From positions 54,766,780 through 54,830,779 of the forward strand of contig OV050033.1 of assembly GCA_920105625.2 (NCBI GenBank): 64,000 bases of DNA, given 5' to 3'. Each line of letters begins with the position of its first letter. The stretch's first letter is position 1. The notes below the pieces were generated by a model. It ran no database searches. It saw only the letters and a list, made by a program, of their open reading frames with translations, and was not told where the DNA came from. This stretch comes from Clusia tigrina. Its lineage: Eukaryota; Arthropoda; Insecta; Diptera; Clusiidae. Shown piece by piece: positions 47,041 to 58,799 of this stretch. The translations under genes were made by a program, and so were the position numbers.

Positions 47041-47323
47041 AAAAAAACCTCAAATTTTCGTAATAACTCCTAAATAAAGGATACCACGAACGATGGAATG
47101 CTTAGAACAATAGTGAGAGGGGTAAATGCGTAATAAAAATATATTTACTCTTATTTCCTTAAGGTTTTATGAAGCATAAAGCCACAGAATCAAGTTTTCA
47201 GTTCAGAAGCATGACTGAATGAACTGAAATTTTGGTTCCAATGTCACAGCACAGTCCACGAAAATGTGTTGTGTCGTTTATTATTATATTATATTATTTA
47301 AATGTTACTCTAACGATGTACAG

Positions 47324-47447
47324 TCAGTCCAAATTCAGTGCGATTCTTCTCTGAACACTCTTTTGCTTGGAATTCCAATTTCTATATTCCCTTTTCTGTG
47401 ATATGAAAGAAAGGTGTCCTTTTCATTTTTGTTTTAACCAAGATCAG
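47324..47447. repeat. Right inverted-repeat flank of the LOA-type LINE
   Basis: CTTGGAATTCCAATTTCTAT (47366-47385) is the exact reverse complement of 42074-42093. It lies about 320 bp beyond the LINE end, whereas the left arm lies immediately before the LINE. Confidence 0.65.
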
Positions 47448-47533
47448 TTATGAAACTATATATACAAAAGGCTATATGAGAGGAAGGTGTCCTTTTCATT
47501 TTTGTTTTAACCAAGATCAGCTATAAAACTATG
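47411..47533. repeat. 73-bp tandem duplication
   Basis: AAGGTGTCCTTTTCATTTTT followed by GTTTTAACCAAGATCAG occurs at 47411 and again at 47484. The first copy overlaps the right inverted flank of the LINE. Confidence 0.85.
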
Positions 47534-47539
47534 CTGTTG

Positions 47540-49285
47540 AAAATTTATTAGGCAATGACCATGGAATGGAATTGAAAAAGTGACTGGTTTCTAATTTCTC
47601 GTAGTCTTCAAGTCGCAGGCCGGGCATAATTTCTATGGGACTTCCCCAAACGCTTTACACACACATAATTAATTATGTTTAATGATGATAATAATAATAT
47701 CATTCTAATTCATTTCAGTGAATTAATATAAAAACCTTGAAATATTTCCATAAAATAAAAATACAGTCAACGGTGCGTATACGCAACCTTCAATTGGCGC
47801 CCAACAGAATCTCGCTACGCATACGATTACAAGGGAAGCCATAAATTTTGTTCAAAACTGACCTGACAAAACAAACGCTAACAAATTATGGCAACATATC
47901 TTTCACTCTTCGTTCCGCTGCAGATTCTGCGAAAAATTACATTTTTATTCTGCCAGCCAGCACAAGGATAGTCATCGTTTATAACCCGAAAAAAGGCGAA
48001 AGGAAGAAATACTTTGTATATTGATAGGCATCACACACTCACAGGATGCCATCACGTCATGCAGAGTTGGGAACACTTTTTAAGCCCTTTACACGCCTGC
48101 TGAGCAACAAAAGGTTATGACATAGCAAAAAGGACCTTTTCAACATCCTTCCCCAAAAAAAACCTGAAAATTTGCTGCTTACCAGATGCGCACCAAAGCG
48201 AACGCGTTGGCAAATAGTGTCCACAAATGTAATGCGCCCACTTTTCGTGGATTTGTAAATGGTCCACTAGTTTAAGCATATAATCATACAAACACTTAAC
48301 ACACACACAAACACATAACACTCACACAAACACACATAACACATACGTCTATACCACTGCATAATGCCACACTTAGCTCACATTTGTCACGGTGTGCGTA
48401 AATTAATGCCCTGTTACGGGTGACATTTATGTGCTCTCACTTTAAATGCTGCTTTATTGCGGACGTTTTTGTGTCGCTGCCACACGCTGTGGCAACCGTT
48501 TTAAATGCGGCTGGGAACGTGGCATTTTTGTTGTTATTCTCCTCTCTATTTTTTATTTATTTATTTTTTGTTCGGTTGTTGAGTGACTGTAGCAATTTTT
48601 AATTCCATTAAAGTTTCATAAATACGCAAGTGGCAGTTGTGGCAGTCATTCTCATCATCCGCTGTAATGGATTAACTCGGCAACTTCAAACTTTGCAAAC
48701 GAGTAGAATTGCGCCAATTGTTGCATAATTAATGCCGCTCAAACTGATCTGCACTTGTTTTGCGTATACACATGCATTTAAGTCCTTTTCATCAGCGTTT
48801 TTGGGTTGAGTGGATGTGATGGACTGGCACAGGTTTTTACGGATAAAACATGCGAAGTGGAGAAGTGTTAATTTTGAGCTTCGTAGTCTAAAGAAGTAAA
48901 TATGGCAGACAGACAACAACCAATCTGAAGATACGAGTAATCATACCTATTTCATTATTTTGTTAGATACAGTTTTCTACCAATTCTCACTTATTATTAC
49001 AGCACTACTAATAGAACTACTTGACAAGGAAGCCATTTTGTTGATAAGCAAAAGGGATATTTTTTAACACCTCTCCACATCATTCTAGCTTGTTTTTAGT
49101 ACTATGCTATCAAGTCCTTTGGAACTCAATAGATAGCAACATTATTGGCTCATATATTTCCCAGCTCCCTGCATTTTCTACACCCATCGCATAGAACTGC
49201 TACTGTTTAACGATACTATGAGTATGTCATTGTAAGGATCCAGGACTAAAGGTATTTAGAAAAGTTTAAATCTCTATTAGTCTTC
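47540..49285. other. Noncoding stretch
   Basis: No gene recognised. A CA-rich tract (ACACACAAACACA) lies at 48298-48345. Confidence 0.5.
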
Positions 49286-49289
49286 TAAA

Positions 49290-49440
49290 AAAGAGAGCTC
49301 ACAAGTCCTTCTCACTTGTCCTTGAGATCAACTGACCAGGACTTCGGAGGTGTTCCAAGATTTCCTTAGCGCTAAGCTCTGTACATTTCCCACATTTTTA
49401 GCAGTCTTTTACTTTTCACCCAACCTGTGATTGACGAATT
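49290..49440 (-). mobile_element. Possible LINE zinc finger remnant
   Basis: The minus strand reads KCGKCTELSAKEILEHLRSP, close to the C-x2-C...E-H-L finger after LINE RNase H, with RTSEKDL further on. The segment is short and has stops on both sides, so this is tentative. Confidence 0.3.
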
Positions 49441-49444
49441 TTGA

Positions 49445-50900
49445 CACGTTTCTTGAGCGATCTGCACCTCGTATCACTTCAATGAACACACATCCTGACT
49501 TAATCCTCTTTTGTAGTGAACATAATACGAGAATGCGTTTGCGGAGAATATGCATTTACAAATGAAATTGTCACGTGACTTACTAACAATGTTTCTTTGT
49601 GCCCTGTGCTTGATTATGTCTCCAACTCTGAGGTAAATTGACACGAATATGCTCACTGGCACGACATGGAAACTGTTGCAGCCATTATCACAATTACTGC
49701 TGTTGCTGCTCTCCCTCCGCTCAGCTGCATGTATGCCCTTTTGTATTGCAATGCGACATAATGCCCTCTAATGTGATTGTCGTGTGCGAGTGAGGTGCAG
49801 GAACAATCACACTGCAACTTACAATCACACCGCATCGTGTTCCCGCAATCCCGAGCAACATGCGCGACACTGTCGATTTGTGTGTGAAATCAGTTGCAAT
49901 GCCTGCCTTTCTGTGGCATTATCCTTGCGAACAGCTTCATTTCACTGTCAAAGGCAAAACGCAAATCAAATGCGGCAAATTCGGCACGCAAAAAGGCGAA
50001 ACGTGTTGGGATGATTGCGAGCGAGGTTGGCTAAGGGCACTTTTACACACAAGAGGAGTAAGTTTAAAGGAGGTGTAATTCTCGCAAACTGAAACGATGT
50101 AACAATCGTGTGATAATTTTAAGTGTTCGTTTGTGTACCTACAGAAAGGAAGTTCTGATAGTCTTACTGTGGCCATTAATCAAATTGCTAAATATATTTG
50201 TATGAAATAAGGAACCTCCACGGTTCATGAAAGAAATTGTGATAACCATAGAATTTGACCAAGGATATGCCCACCTGTCATATAGCCTTCTGTGGAGAAC
50301 TCAATAAAAATGGAGACGCAAATAGAGAGTAATATAAAGTTGTCATCGAAGGTCCCATAGAATATATGAGCGGAACCGTATCAAATATTTTGAGGAACCA
50401 TACAAGATATAGTGGGGGAACGTATTAACTGGCATGATCATAATTCAGTCATAACTTTATATTCATAACCTATTCAGGACTTTATTAAATTCATAAAATC
50501 TGAAGTTACATTTCTATTTTGTACCCTAACAATTGCCATAATATCGATTCGGAAAGCCTCTCCCCCAAATCTATAATCGTCTGTTGTTATTGCTCCCATA
50601 ACAGTTGACATAACAGTTCCCTCGAAAGTTCACATAAAAGTTGACATGACCGTGGAAATGACGATTGGCAGAACAGTGGACATAACAGAGGACATAAAAG
50701 TTGGCATAGTATACCTTACTCACCACAGAATTTATGTGATCCTTACAGCATAGTGAAGGTTTGTTACTTTTTCAACAAATTTAAGTTTAGTGTCATTTAG
50801 TGCAATTGTTGGTATATCAGAGGGAGGGTAACCAGACTTGGAAATGGGGAGGACACATAATTTTTGGGAGTAAGCCTATTAGCCCATTCTGCTATTATGA
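49445..50900. other. Noncoding stretch
   Basis: No gene recognised. Near 50600-50705 a short degenerate repeat of GTTGACATAACAG / GTGGACATAACAG words occurs. Open frames at 49784-50078 lack family motifs. Confidence 0.5.
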
Positions 50901-50904
50901 TCTC

Positions 50905-52440
50905 TTCGTTTATCCTTATGAGTCTTCGTTTATCCTAGCACATAAATCATCAATCAGACCAATAGGTCTGGACAAAGACAATTGAAGGACATCAGCATAT
51001 GCATGCATGGTAACATGACGCCACTTACTGAAAATGTCGTCTACGAACAGTGCGAATAAAAGTGGACCAAGCACTGAGCCCTGAGGCACCCCACCGGTTA
51101 AATTACTGAACGCAGACACACTCTTTCCCACCCTAACCCTTTGAGACCTATCCCACCAAGTAACTATTTAACATACGGCCGCCGAGCTGGAAAATCCAAT
51201 ATTCAACTTTACCTTTTCACATAGTAATGAATGATGCACAGAATCGAATGCTTTAGAAAAATCTAACAGACAAAGCAGGTTCAAGTGTCCCATATCAAAT
51301 GACTCTTTAATGTCATCCGATATTTTAACAACAGCAGTGGAGCAGCTGTGTCCAGGCCGATAACCAGATTGGAGTGGGGAAATAAGGTCAAATTTTATGA
51401 CATGTTCTGAGATTTGCTCAGCCGCATACCTTTGATAAAGCCAACAACAAACTTACAGGACGAAAATCAGACGGTGCATTACCATTGGACTTTTTAACTA
51501 TCGTCGCTACTTTCCAAATATTGGGGAAGCAGGAACTCGTTAAACAATGGTTAATTATATGGGTCAACGGGGTAAGAATGAAAGGTAAAATAAGTTTAAT
51601 AAATTTAATAGGAACTCCATCCTCTCCGACAGCATTTGACTTTATCTTGTTGACACAGCGAGCAACATCACCTTCACCCACAGAAATAAACTCAAACATA
51701 AATGGGCATTCAGAAACATAGTCCCTTGCAAATACAGCAGACATATTATCAGCAGACGCTGAACTACTACTAAACTAGTCATTCAGAATACTCGAATCAA
51801 TCTGACAATCATCAGATTTCCCATTGCATACCGCAGCTTGTCTTAAATTATTCCATAGCTGCTTGGAAGGTCGTGGTAAACATAGTTTGGACATGAAATA
51901 TCGTTTAGAATGGACATAAAAATAACGTTTAGACAATTTAATAGTAAAGTTTGCATCATTTCTAGCTCTTTTGTGCTCATCCCATCTAGATGCAGTTGGA
52001 TTTCTTTTCCACTGATTGTATGTTCTATACCGTTTTTTGGGAGTTAATTTTGAATTATTCGTAAACCAGGGACAACTGCTGTAAGTGACAGAGCAAGTAA
52101 CAAGTGAAACATGCAAGTCAAACAATGCACCAATTCTGTACATTACAGAATCCAGCTTTTCATTCACAGAGCTAAAAAGCCAATATTCAGACCAATTAAT
52201 AAGAGACAAGTCATTCAAGAAAGAATCAAGGTTAATTGAGTTATAGTCCCGAAAAGAAAAAGACTAATCAGCGACGACTGGGTCTAGTATTATATTCAAT
52301 GAACAACAAATTAGATCGTGGTCGGATATAAACGAAAATTGGTCAAAGATCATAACGGAAGAAACATCCGAAACCACAAAAACATCCAACAAACTTGTAG
52401 ACGCATTATCTGCAATGCATGTTGGCATACTGGCACGCTG
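50905..52440 (-). pseudogene. Non-LTR retrotransposon ORF2 fragment (endonuclease end and RT)
   Basis: The minus strand from about 52440 opens with an endonuclease C-terminus (LLDVFVVSDVS, FSFISDHDLICC). A linker of about 150 residues follows (WFTNNSKLTPKKRYRTYNQW, LPRPSKQLWNNLRQ). RT motifs come next: VARCVNKIKSNAVGEDGVPI, FPNIWKVATIVKKSNG, SDFRPVSLLLALSKV, then a shift, LLDFSKAFDSVHHSLL, and TGGVPQGSVLGPLLFALFVD. The catalytic block reads HAYADVLQLS, so the second aspartate of YADD is lost. It ends near 50905 without a visible tail. Clade uncertain: the RT resembles Jockey/CR1-type more than the RNase H LINEs here. It is truncated at both ends. Confidence 0.8.
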
Positions 52441-53520
52441 TCATAACTGTCATTATAGCAGTTGTTATGCAATTCAAGATTAAGCAGCTTTGGTGTAACA
52501 GTGCCCTTACATGCTGCACGATTGATTAAATGAGAATTGCACAGTTTTTTGTGTAGTTTGAAAAACTCACTTCAGGCTGTGCTGCTCAACAATTGTGAAA
52601 ATAAGTCAAGTGTGCAGCTCAATTTGGAATTTCCTGTAATCCTTTTTTCGACTTTTTATACGTCGATTGTAATTTAGAAGCAAAATTTTTCTATTTGCTG
52701 AGGCAAAATTCAATTTAGCAAATGCAAATGAAATCCTTTGACCAGAGTTGTGCAAACAAAACATGAAACACCGCTCCTGCACAGACATTTTAATAAATTA
52801 AAACTCAGCTACCAACTCAACCCTGCCAATGGTGTACAGGAGGAAGCGCACAAATTGTTGGCAAACGGACAAAACAAATTTCCACAAAGGCATGAATATG
52901 CAAATGGCAGCTGGCAGGCTTAAAGCCAGCCGAGGCACATGCACCACAACCTGATCATAATGTCGCATTTACTTGTTGCGCGCTACTTGGGCCGCGACCA
53001 TGTGGGCCAGATCCGTATCTAAGGACATTTCTGACAATGATTCGCTGAGGAAAGTGCTGTTGGCTTTGTTGCCAACTTCAGCAAACGTGTTAATCAATTA
53101 CTGAGTATAGGAAGCAGGAAGCTTTAATGTACGAAGGAGGCAAGTGATAGTGGAAAACAGCGGCCTATCCTAATCGCGGAAGCTAAAATGATTTAATACC
53201 TTCGCTGCACTTAAACAAAGAATGTTTCAATTAAATGTAATTTGGACTGCATTCACTCAAGGACGCGCAACTTTGTGGATACTGTGCCAGCATAATCAAC
53301 TCAGAAACTATCGCAGACAAGGGGTCTAATATAAAGCTTTATAATGGATATTGAAACAGACGGCATAGAAAGATTCCACACCGCTCAAAAATTGCAAAGT
53401 CGGGGATTAGTATTCGTAGATCTAATAATCGTTTATCTTAATAAAGTTTCCTTTTGAAAAGAACACTCACATTTATAGACTTAAATCTTCTTAGCAATGA
53501 GGCCATGTCTTGCTCTCAAT
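52441..53520. other. Noncoding stretch
   Basis: No gene or repeat family recognised. Confidence 0.5.
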
Positions 53521-53524
53521 AGTA

Positions 53525-53550
53525 CGAGGGCGGATTGATATTGAAGCTAC
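53525..53550 (+). repeat. Left terminal inverted repeat of mariner
   Basis: The 26-bp TIR starts CGAGGGCGGATTGATATTGA and is preceded by TA (53523-53524). It matches 54788-54813 in reverse complement without a mismatch. Confidence 0.95.
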
Positions 53551-53699
53551 TTAGCGCTAGATGGCAGCACAAACACAAAAACTTTTTTTTTAGAAATTGC
53601 GATCTGTCAAACGTCAGCTGTTAAAATTTCACCCAAATTCATCGATTAGTTTATTTGTTGTAGTCGTTTGAAGTAAGCAACTTTTGTGTTTCTTGAAAA

Positions 53700-54749
53700 G
53701 TGGAAAAAAGCGAATTTCGTGCAGTGATTAAACACTTTTATTTGAAAGGCAAAACGGCGAAAGAGACAAAAGAAAAGCTCGATAAACATTACGGTGAGTC
53801 TGCTCCGTCAGATTACATGGTAAAATATTGGATTGCTGAATTTAAACGCGGCCGAACAAGCACTGCAACAATACCATAAACAGGAAGGCCAAAAGAGGTG
53901 GTTACTGAAGAAAATATCAAGAAAATCCTCGATATCGTTATGAATGATCGCCGAGTCAAGTTGCGTGAGATTGTTGAAATGGTAAACATTTCATATGAAC
54001 GTGTGTTCAACATTTTGCATGAACATTTGCATATGAAAAAGCTATCGGCAAGATGGGTGCCGCGTTTGCTCAGTGTCGAACAAAAACGAGTTCGACAGAC
54101 CACTTCACAGCGGTGTTTGGACATGATAAAGCGAATTCCTGTTGATTTTTGGCGTCGATTAATAACTGTTAATGAAACGTGGGTCCACCACTACACACCT
54201 GAAACCAAAAATCAATCGAAACAATGGGTGGAAGCTGGTGGGAGTGCTCCGAAGAAGGCGAAGGCAGTGAAATCGGCTGGCAAGGTTATGGCCACTGTAT
54301 TTTGGGATGCACACGGAATATTGCTCATCGATTATCTTGAAAAACGATCCACAATCACAGGAAAGTATTATCGTGCATTATTGGATCAATTGATTGATGC
54401 AATCAAGGAAAAACGACCACATTTAAAGAAGAAAAAAATGCTCTTTCTTCAGGACAACGCACCGGTTCACACAGCATTAGATACGATGCTAAAATTACGT
54501 GAAATACACTTCGAATTGGTTAATCATCCACCTTATAGTCCAGATTTAGCTCCTAGTGACGTTTTGCTGTTTCCAAACTTGAAAAAATGGCTCGCAGGAA
54601 AAAGATTCATCTCCGACGAAGAAGTGATTACGGAAACTAACGCGTATTTTGAGGCGTTCCCGAAATCGTATTATTCAGATGGTATAAAAAAGTTGGAATA
54701 TCGTCTTACTAAGTGTGTCGAAGTAAAAGGAGACTATGTTGAGAAATAA
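53700..54749 (+). pseudogene. Mariner transposase, inactivated
   Basis: A cut-and-paste DDE/D transposase of 349 residues in one frame. The N-terminal helix-turn-helix region is followed by GRPKEVVTEENIKKIL. The second and third catalytic aspartates are present (FLQDNAPVHTA and SPDLAPSDVLLF) with exactly 34 residues between them, the D34D mariner signature. The first catalytic position reads ITVNETWVHHY, with asparagine where the family has aspartate (codon AAT at 54171-54173). Two other defects: GTG replaces the start ATG at 53700, and codon 60 is TAA (53877-53879). WDAHGILLIDYLEK and the tail KLEYRLTKCVEVKGDYVE resemble the irritans/mellifera subfamilies. Three independent lesions make it non-functional. 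Confidence 0.95.
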
Positions 54750-54787
54750 ATGGTTATTGAAAAAAAAAATGTTTTTTTCCTACTTAG

Positions 54788-54813
54788 GTAGCTTCAATAT
54801 CAATCCGCCCTCG
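54788..54813 (-). repeat. Right terminal inverted repeat of mariner
   Basis: Exact reverse complement of the left TIR, followed by the TA duplication at 54814-54815. Confidence 0.95.
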
Positions 54814-54815
54814 TA

Positions 54816-57805
54816 TGAGCAAATAGTCATTACTAAACCCATGACTAAAAATGTATAAATGTTATGTTCGAAGGATATTCGATACCCGTCATCTCTCTTT
54901 GCTAAAACTGTTGTCAATAATAATATAGTATCTTCACCGATGACATCCCATTCGCTCTAAGTTACTAACAGAACCCTTTCAGATGTGTGGAAATGATCTC
55001 GAAAATAATGAGTACTAAAAAATGACATATGGCTTGATGACTCTGCTGGATTGAGACTTGAAAGCATCAAAGAAAGAATGAAAGAACTTAACCACAAAAG
55101 AACTCCTAAGTTTAATATATATATTAAACATCTATTCATATTTAGTCATGAATGTACAAGTATTAGTTCTATCAATTTGTGCTCTGGTATGCATTTATTA
55201 TCCACTCAATTTATAAATTACACAAGCACTCAACAATTTCATTACTACAATTGCAGCAGTTAGGAGCGCTCATCTTTGCTGTTGTCCTTGCAGCAACTGC
55301 ATCCTAACATTTTGCTAGTCTCAGCAACGATTTATTTAGTCTCAGTAGAGCAATCCTTCCTACGTTGTGTAATTAAACACCCAAAGGCAATTCTAAATAG
55401 AATCTCTCCCTAGCCGGCATTTGCATACTTGTATATTGAAGCTCTGTCTACCATGCTTCAGTGCTACTTACTGAGTGTCCTTAGGGCCATTCTCTGTACT
55501 TTGAAGGAATTTGTGGCAACACCCCCAGCTGCACAACCAAACAAGCCCGGATTAATAGCAGGCAGGAACGCTCCAGTGCTGCCATACGGCATTTGACAAC
55601 GACACGGATGGTATTTCCGTTTACCAGTATTCGCACTTAACTTCATCAACAACCGCCCCAGACACAGCTTCAAAAACAATCACAAAATTGTTGCTGGTGT
55701 TAAGAGTATCTGCTTCACAACTTACACCACTGCAAAAGGACACAATATTTCAGTATCTACATACGAGTACAGTGCAAACCCTTTTGCCATTTTGCCTTTC
55801 AGCATGATATCCTTAAGTTTTGGTTGATTTCTGTTACATTCTCTCAAAATTCTCTCCTAAAGAAAAGGAATATTAGAAAATAGAGTTGTGCGAATAATGT
55901 TGAATAATGACTAGGAATGTCGACAGATTGAGGCGGTACGAAGACTACAAATAGATAAAGGTGGGGAGTGTTGGCGAACAAATATACACATACGAGTATA
56001 CTAAGTTCGTTCACTTGTGTTACCTCTTGCATTGGGCCCAGCACAGTTTCAATTATATTCATGTTCCTCTTCAACATTTATTTGGCAATCTATGCTACCC
56101 CAATAATGCCTGAAATAAACAAATTCTAGCTCGTAATTATTCCCAACCTTTCACCACATTTCCAAAATTCACATATCAAAGTTCAACAAAAGAAACCGTA
56201 CTTAAAAAATTTTAAACAGCGCCTAAAAACATACTCAAATTTATTGGTAAATGCCATGGTAGCAAGGATTTCACCGCTTCCAGTAGCCTGGTTGTATGTA
56301 AATAGCCCAGTACCATTTAATCAAGCCATTCAATGGCCTAATCTGCTCATTTGTTGATAATAAATGTGCCCACATCAGCACGAGCCACGAACAATATTGT
56401 CACCATCCCTATGCGTAGGACCCGCTCACGTGTCGCACAGCCAAACCAAAAGCAAATTTCCGGTCTGTCATTAACTAAACAGCTCATAACGAATCGCCTT
56501 AAGTTATGCCACGATTATGTTAGCCCAAAATTTGCCATTTTGCTTTATGCACAATGTTAATTAATTATTTTGGCTTCCCGAATTGCCCCTGGAGTCAATG
56601 TGTGAGCGTGTATGTTTATTTATATGCTTTTGGGAGTTTGAGGCTATGTCGCCACTGACATGATTATTTGGTACATGATTATTTTGATAAGGCGATAAAT
56701 GTTTGTTATGGCTTCAATAGATTGATATCCATTGAAAATCAAATACAATAGGAAGCGAAATCATTTCAAGCTTAAACAAGATTGCTGTAGTGAGGACATG
56801 TGTGTGTGATTGTGATTGTGTGTTTTTGTGTGAGTGCTTGTGTATGTGTGCTTTGGGTGTGTGTGTATTTCTGTGCTGAATTGCTGGACTACACAGCCGT
56901 ACCATATAAGAGATTTTCTTATAGGAGGATTGTGGCTTAGGTAACCACATAATTGATGGCTAAAACTAACCATCAAAACAACAATAGTAAATACCGTCTA
57001 ATAATAGTCTCTTCTGGTCTATAATAGTAACTGAAATGGAAGATATTTCTCTCTACGTGCCTGTTATAGTTTCATATATCACGGTTTCACTTAACAATGG
57101 TTCAGGGACTCAGCTTCTTTTATACGAGTATTTCCTCAGTAGACTCGCTAATTACTCACAAATATCTGAAGACTACCAGGTTGCACCATATCATATTTTG
57201 TATGCCACTTTTAGATGCTTATACATAGTCTATCTTAGTATCTAGTAACTAAATCGCCCCTATAATGCCTTACCCAGTAAAGTATAAGCTAAGGTCCTTA
57301 ATTACTTAGTTGGCCAACACAGCTGGATATCAGCGTGGCCCATTTCCACCTCTTTGCAATTTGCATGTTGACAATTCCAAACGCTTTCAACTTCTGAAGG
57401 ACTTGATTCTCCCAAAGTAAATTATAAAGACTTGCAGGACATCGAATTAAGTAACCCCTCCTTATGGGCTGATATTTAATTCAATTAATCGAATGACGTA
57501 ACTAACAAAGCAGTTGTATTTTGAGGTTTCCTTTATTCCACATTGACGGATAGCTTCAACAGGATACGGTGCGATCTGATACGACAATTGTTCTGATCTG
57601 AATAGGGCACAATCTTCTTCACAATGCAAACAAAGCCTTCTTAACGTTGTTCGCCGGACCATAGGGATGAACGTGGTGTTTGTCTTCCATGCCTTTAGCT
57701 TGATTCATTAGTAGATCTATTAAATACTCACCTCACATAATCGAGGAGTTATGCTTATACGAAGATAAATACAGTCCTTTACTAAGAAAAGGTGAATAGA
57801 TAACC
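54816..57805. other. Noncoding stretch
   Basis: No exon, RNA gene or transposon recognised with confidence. TG-rich tract at about 56800-56870. Minus-strand open frames near 55464-55679 and 57462-57662 have no recognised domain. Confidence 0.5.
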
Positions 57806-57808
57806 ACT

Positions 57809-58000
57809 TTAAAACGATATAAAGGTACAGTACGCCTTAAAAGCTGCTACGAAATTATCAAGATAAACAAAATCCTTTACTGCTTCAAGCTCGTGGCCGT
57901 CAACAGTGACGAGATGTCGACTGTTTACTTGCATGCGGGCTAATTTATCTTGTCCAGTTTCACTGGCCAACGTCCACTTAAGAACGATGTAACGGTACAC
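57809..58000 (-). mobile_element. Small non-LTR reverse transcriptase remnant
   Basis: The minus strand reads ASETGQDKLARMQVNSRHLV, then TVDGHELEAVKDFVYLDN. This resembles the segment after the RT core in non-LTR elements (lysine/methionine, a short strand, then E-x-V-x-x-F-x-YLG), with N replacing the usual G after YL-D. About 40 bp (CGCCTTAAAAGCTGCTAC and its left flank) occur at 57811-57850 and again at 57980-58020, bracketing the remnant in direct orientation. Confidence 0.4.
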
Positions 58001-58149
58001 TACGCCTTAAAAGCTGCTACAATAATTAGAACCAAGTGTAGTAAAACAAGAGGAGAATAAAAATTGCTCATGTGTGTCGTGCACAGACATAACTGACAAC
58101 AAAATCTTTGCAGATCTGTCATGCTGCATTTTTTATATGCACGTGAGCC

Positions 58150-58285
58150 AAGTTTAGTGTGTATCAGTGTGGATGAGAGTGAATGAGAGTGGATGAGTGT
58201 GTAGGAGTGTGTAGGAGTGTGGATGAGTGTGAAGGAGTGTGTAGGAGTGTGTATGAGTGTGTAGGAGAGTGTAGTAGAGTGTATT
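58150..58285. repeat. Short-unit tandem repeat (GAGTGTGTAG-like)
   Basis: About twelve units of 10-12 bp of the type GAGTGTGTAG / GAGTGTGGAT. Open frames on both strands here are by-products of the repeat. Confidence 0.85.
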
Positions 58286-58289
58286 CCCT

Positions 58290-58720
58290 GAGTATGCATG
58301 TGTGCAATAAAAACGTCAATTGTCTTGATTTCACAGGGAATGCAATCAGAATAATAGAGAATGAAGAGAATAACGAAAGAAAGGATGAAAATTGTGTTTA
58401 TTTGAATAAATTCGTTCTGTTAAAGAAACGATTGTTCCCTCTTCCTGTTCTTAATGATATTTTCTAAGCGTCGAAAGAGGAAAAACTACACTAAAATATG
58501 TTCGAGTTTTTATAATTGTTTTAGTGTCGAATTGAAATTTAGTATGGACAAGTTTGGTGCCCTGAATCACTGACGTAACATGGAAGACTCCCGTAATATG
58601 CCCTCTAAAATAAGAATGTCTAACTAAAACTTTTAAGGTAAATTACTAGTTGCTTAGTTCATGATATTCAACGTTTGTAAATTGTTTCGGTTTATACCAC
58701 AGCAGGGCAATGAATACATT
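58290..58720. other. Noncoding stretch
   Basis: No gene recognised. Confidence 0.5.
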
Positions 58721-58724
58721 CAGA

Positions 58725-58795
58725 GCACCGACCTCTGTAGTCTAGTGACAAGCACGCTAGACTCGGGGTTCGCGGGCGCGAATCCTGCCCTCATT
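58725..58795 (+). repeat. tRNA-like sequence, probably SINE head or tRNA pseudogene
   Basis: TAGTCTAGTGA (from about 58738) resembles a Pol III A box with the GTCTAGTGG form of Glu/Asp tRNAs. GGGCGCGAATCCTGCCC downstream resembles a B box (GGTTCGANTCC) with mismatches. The acceptor ends do not pair well, so a working tRNA is unlikely. Confidence 0.4.
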
Positions 58796-58799
58796 CAAT

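Larger units (their letters stand above)
42150..47047 (+). mobile_element. LOA-type LINE, nearly full length, 3'-truncated at an A run
   Basis: The order is a GC-rich 5' UTR (from about 42150), ORF1 (42359-43504), and ORF2 (from 43501) with endonuclease, RT, RNase H and the start of the zinc finger. It stops at a run of 13 A (47035-47047). The clade follows from a DUF4780-like ORF1, the endonuclease opening INLQHSKAA and a C-terminal RNase H. About 4.9 kb remain. The last roughly 100 residues and the normal 3' UTR are missing. Higher G+C than the surroundings marks it clearly. No certain target-site duplication was found. Confidence 0.85.
53525..54813 (+). mobile_element. Full-length mariner transposon
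   Basis: The element is 1289 bp, the usual mariner size of about 1.3 kb, flanked by TA on both sides (53523-53524 and 54814-54815). It has perfect 26-bp terminal inverted repeats and a single transposase frame. Perfect TIRs with a damaged gene suggest it was moved in trans or decayed recently. Confidence 0.95.

Noticed and set aside
55464..55679. Minus-strand open frame ending VQRMALRTLSK, suggestive of a LINE RT tail
   Set aside because: Only a few residues resemble the VQR-ALR pattern and the rest does not fit, so it was not called.
58725..58795. Functional tRNA gene
   Set aside because: The B box has mismatches and the acceptor and anticodon arms do not pair properly.
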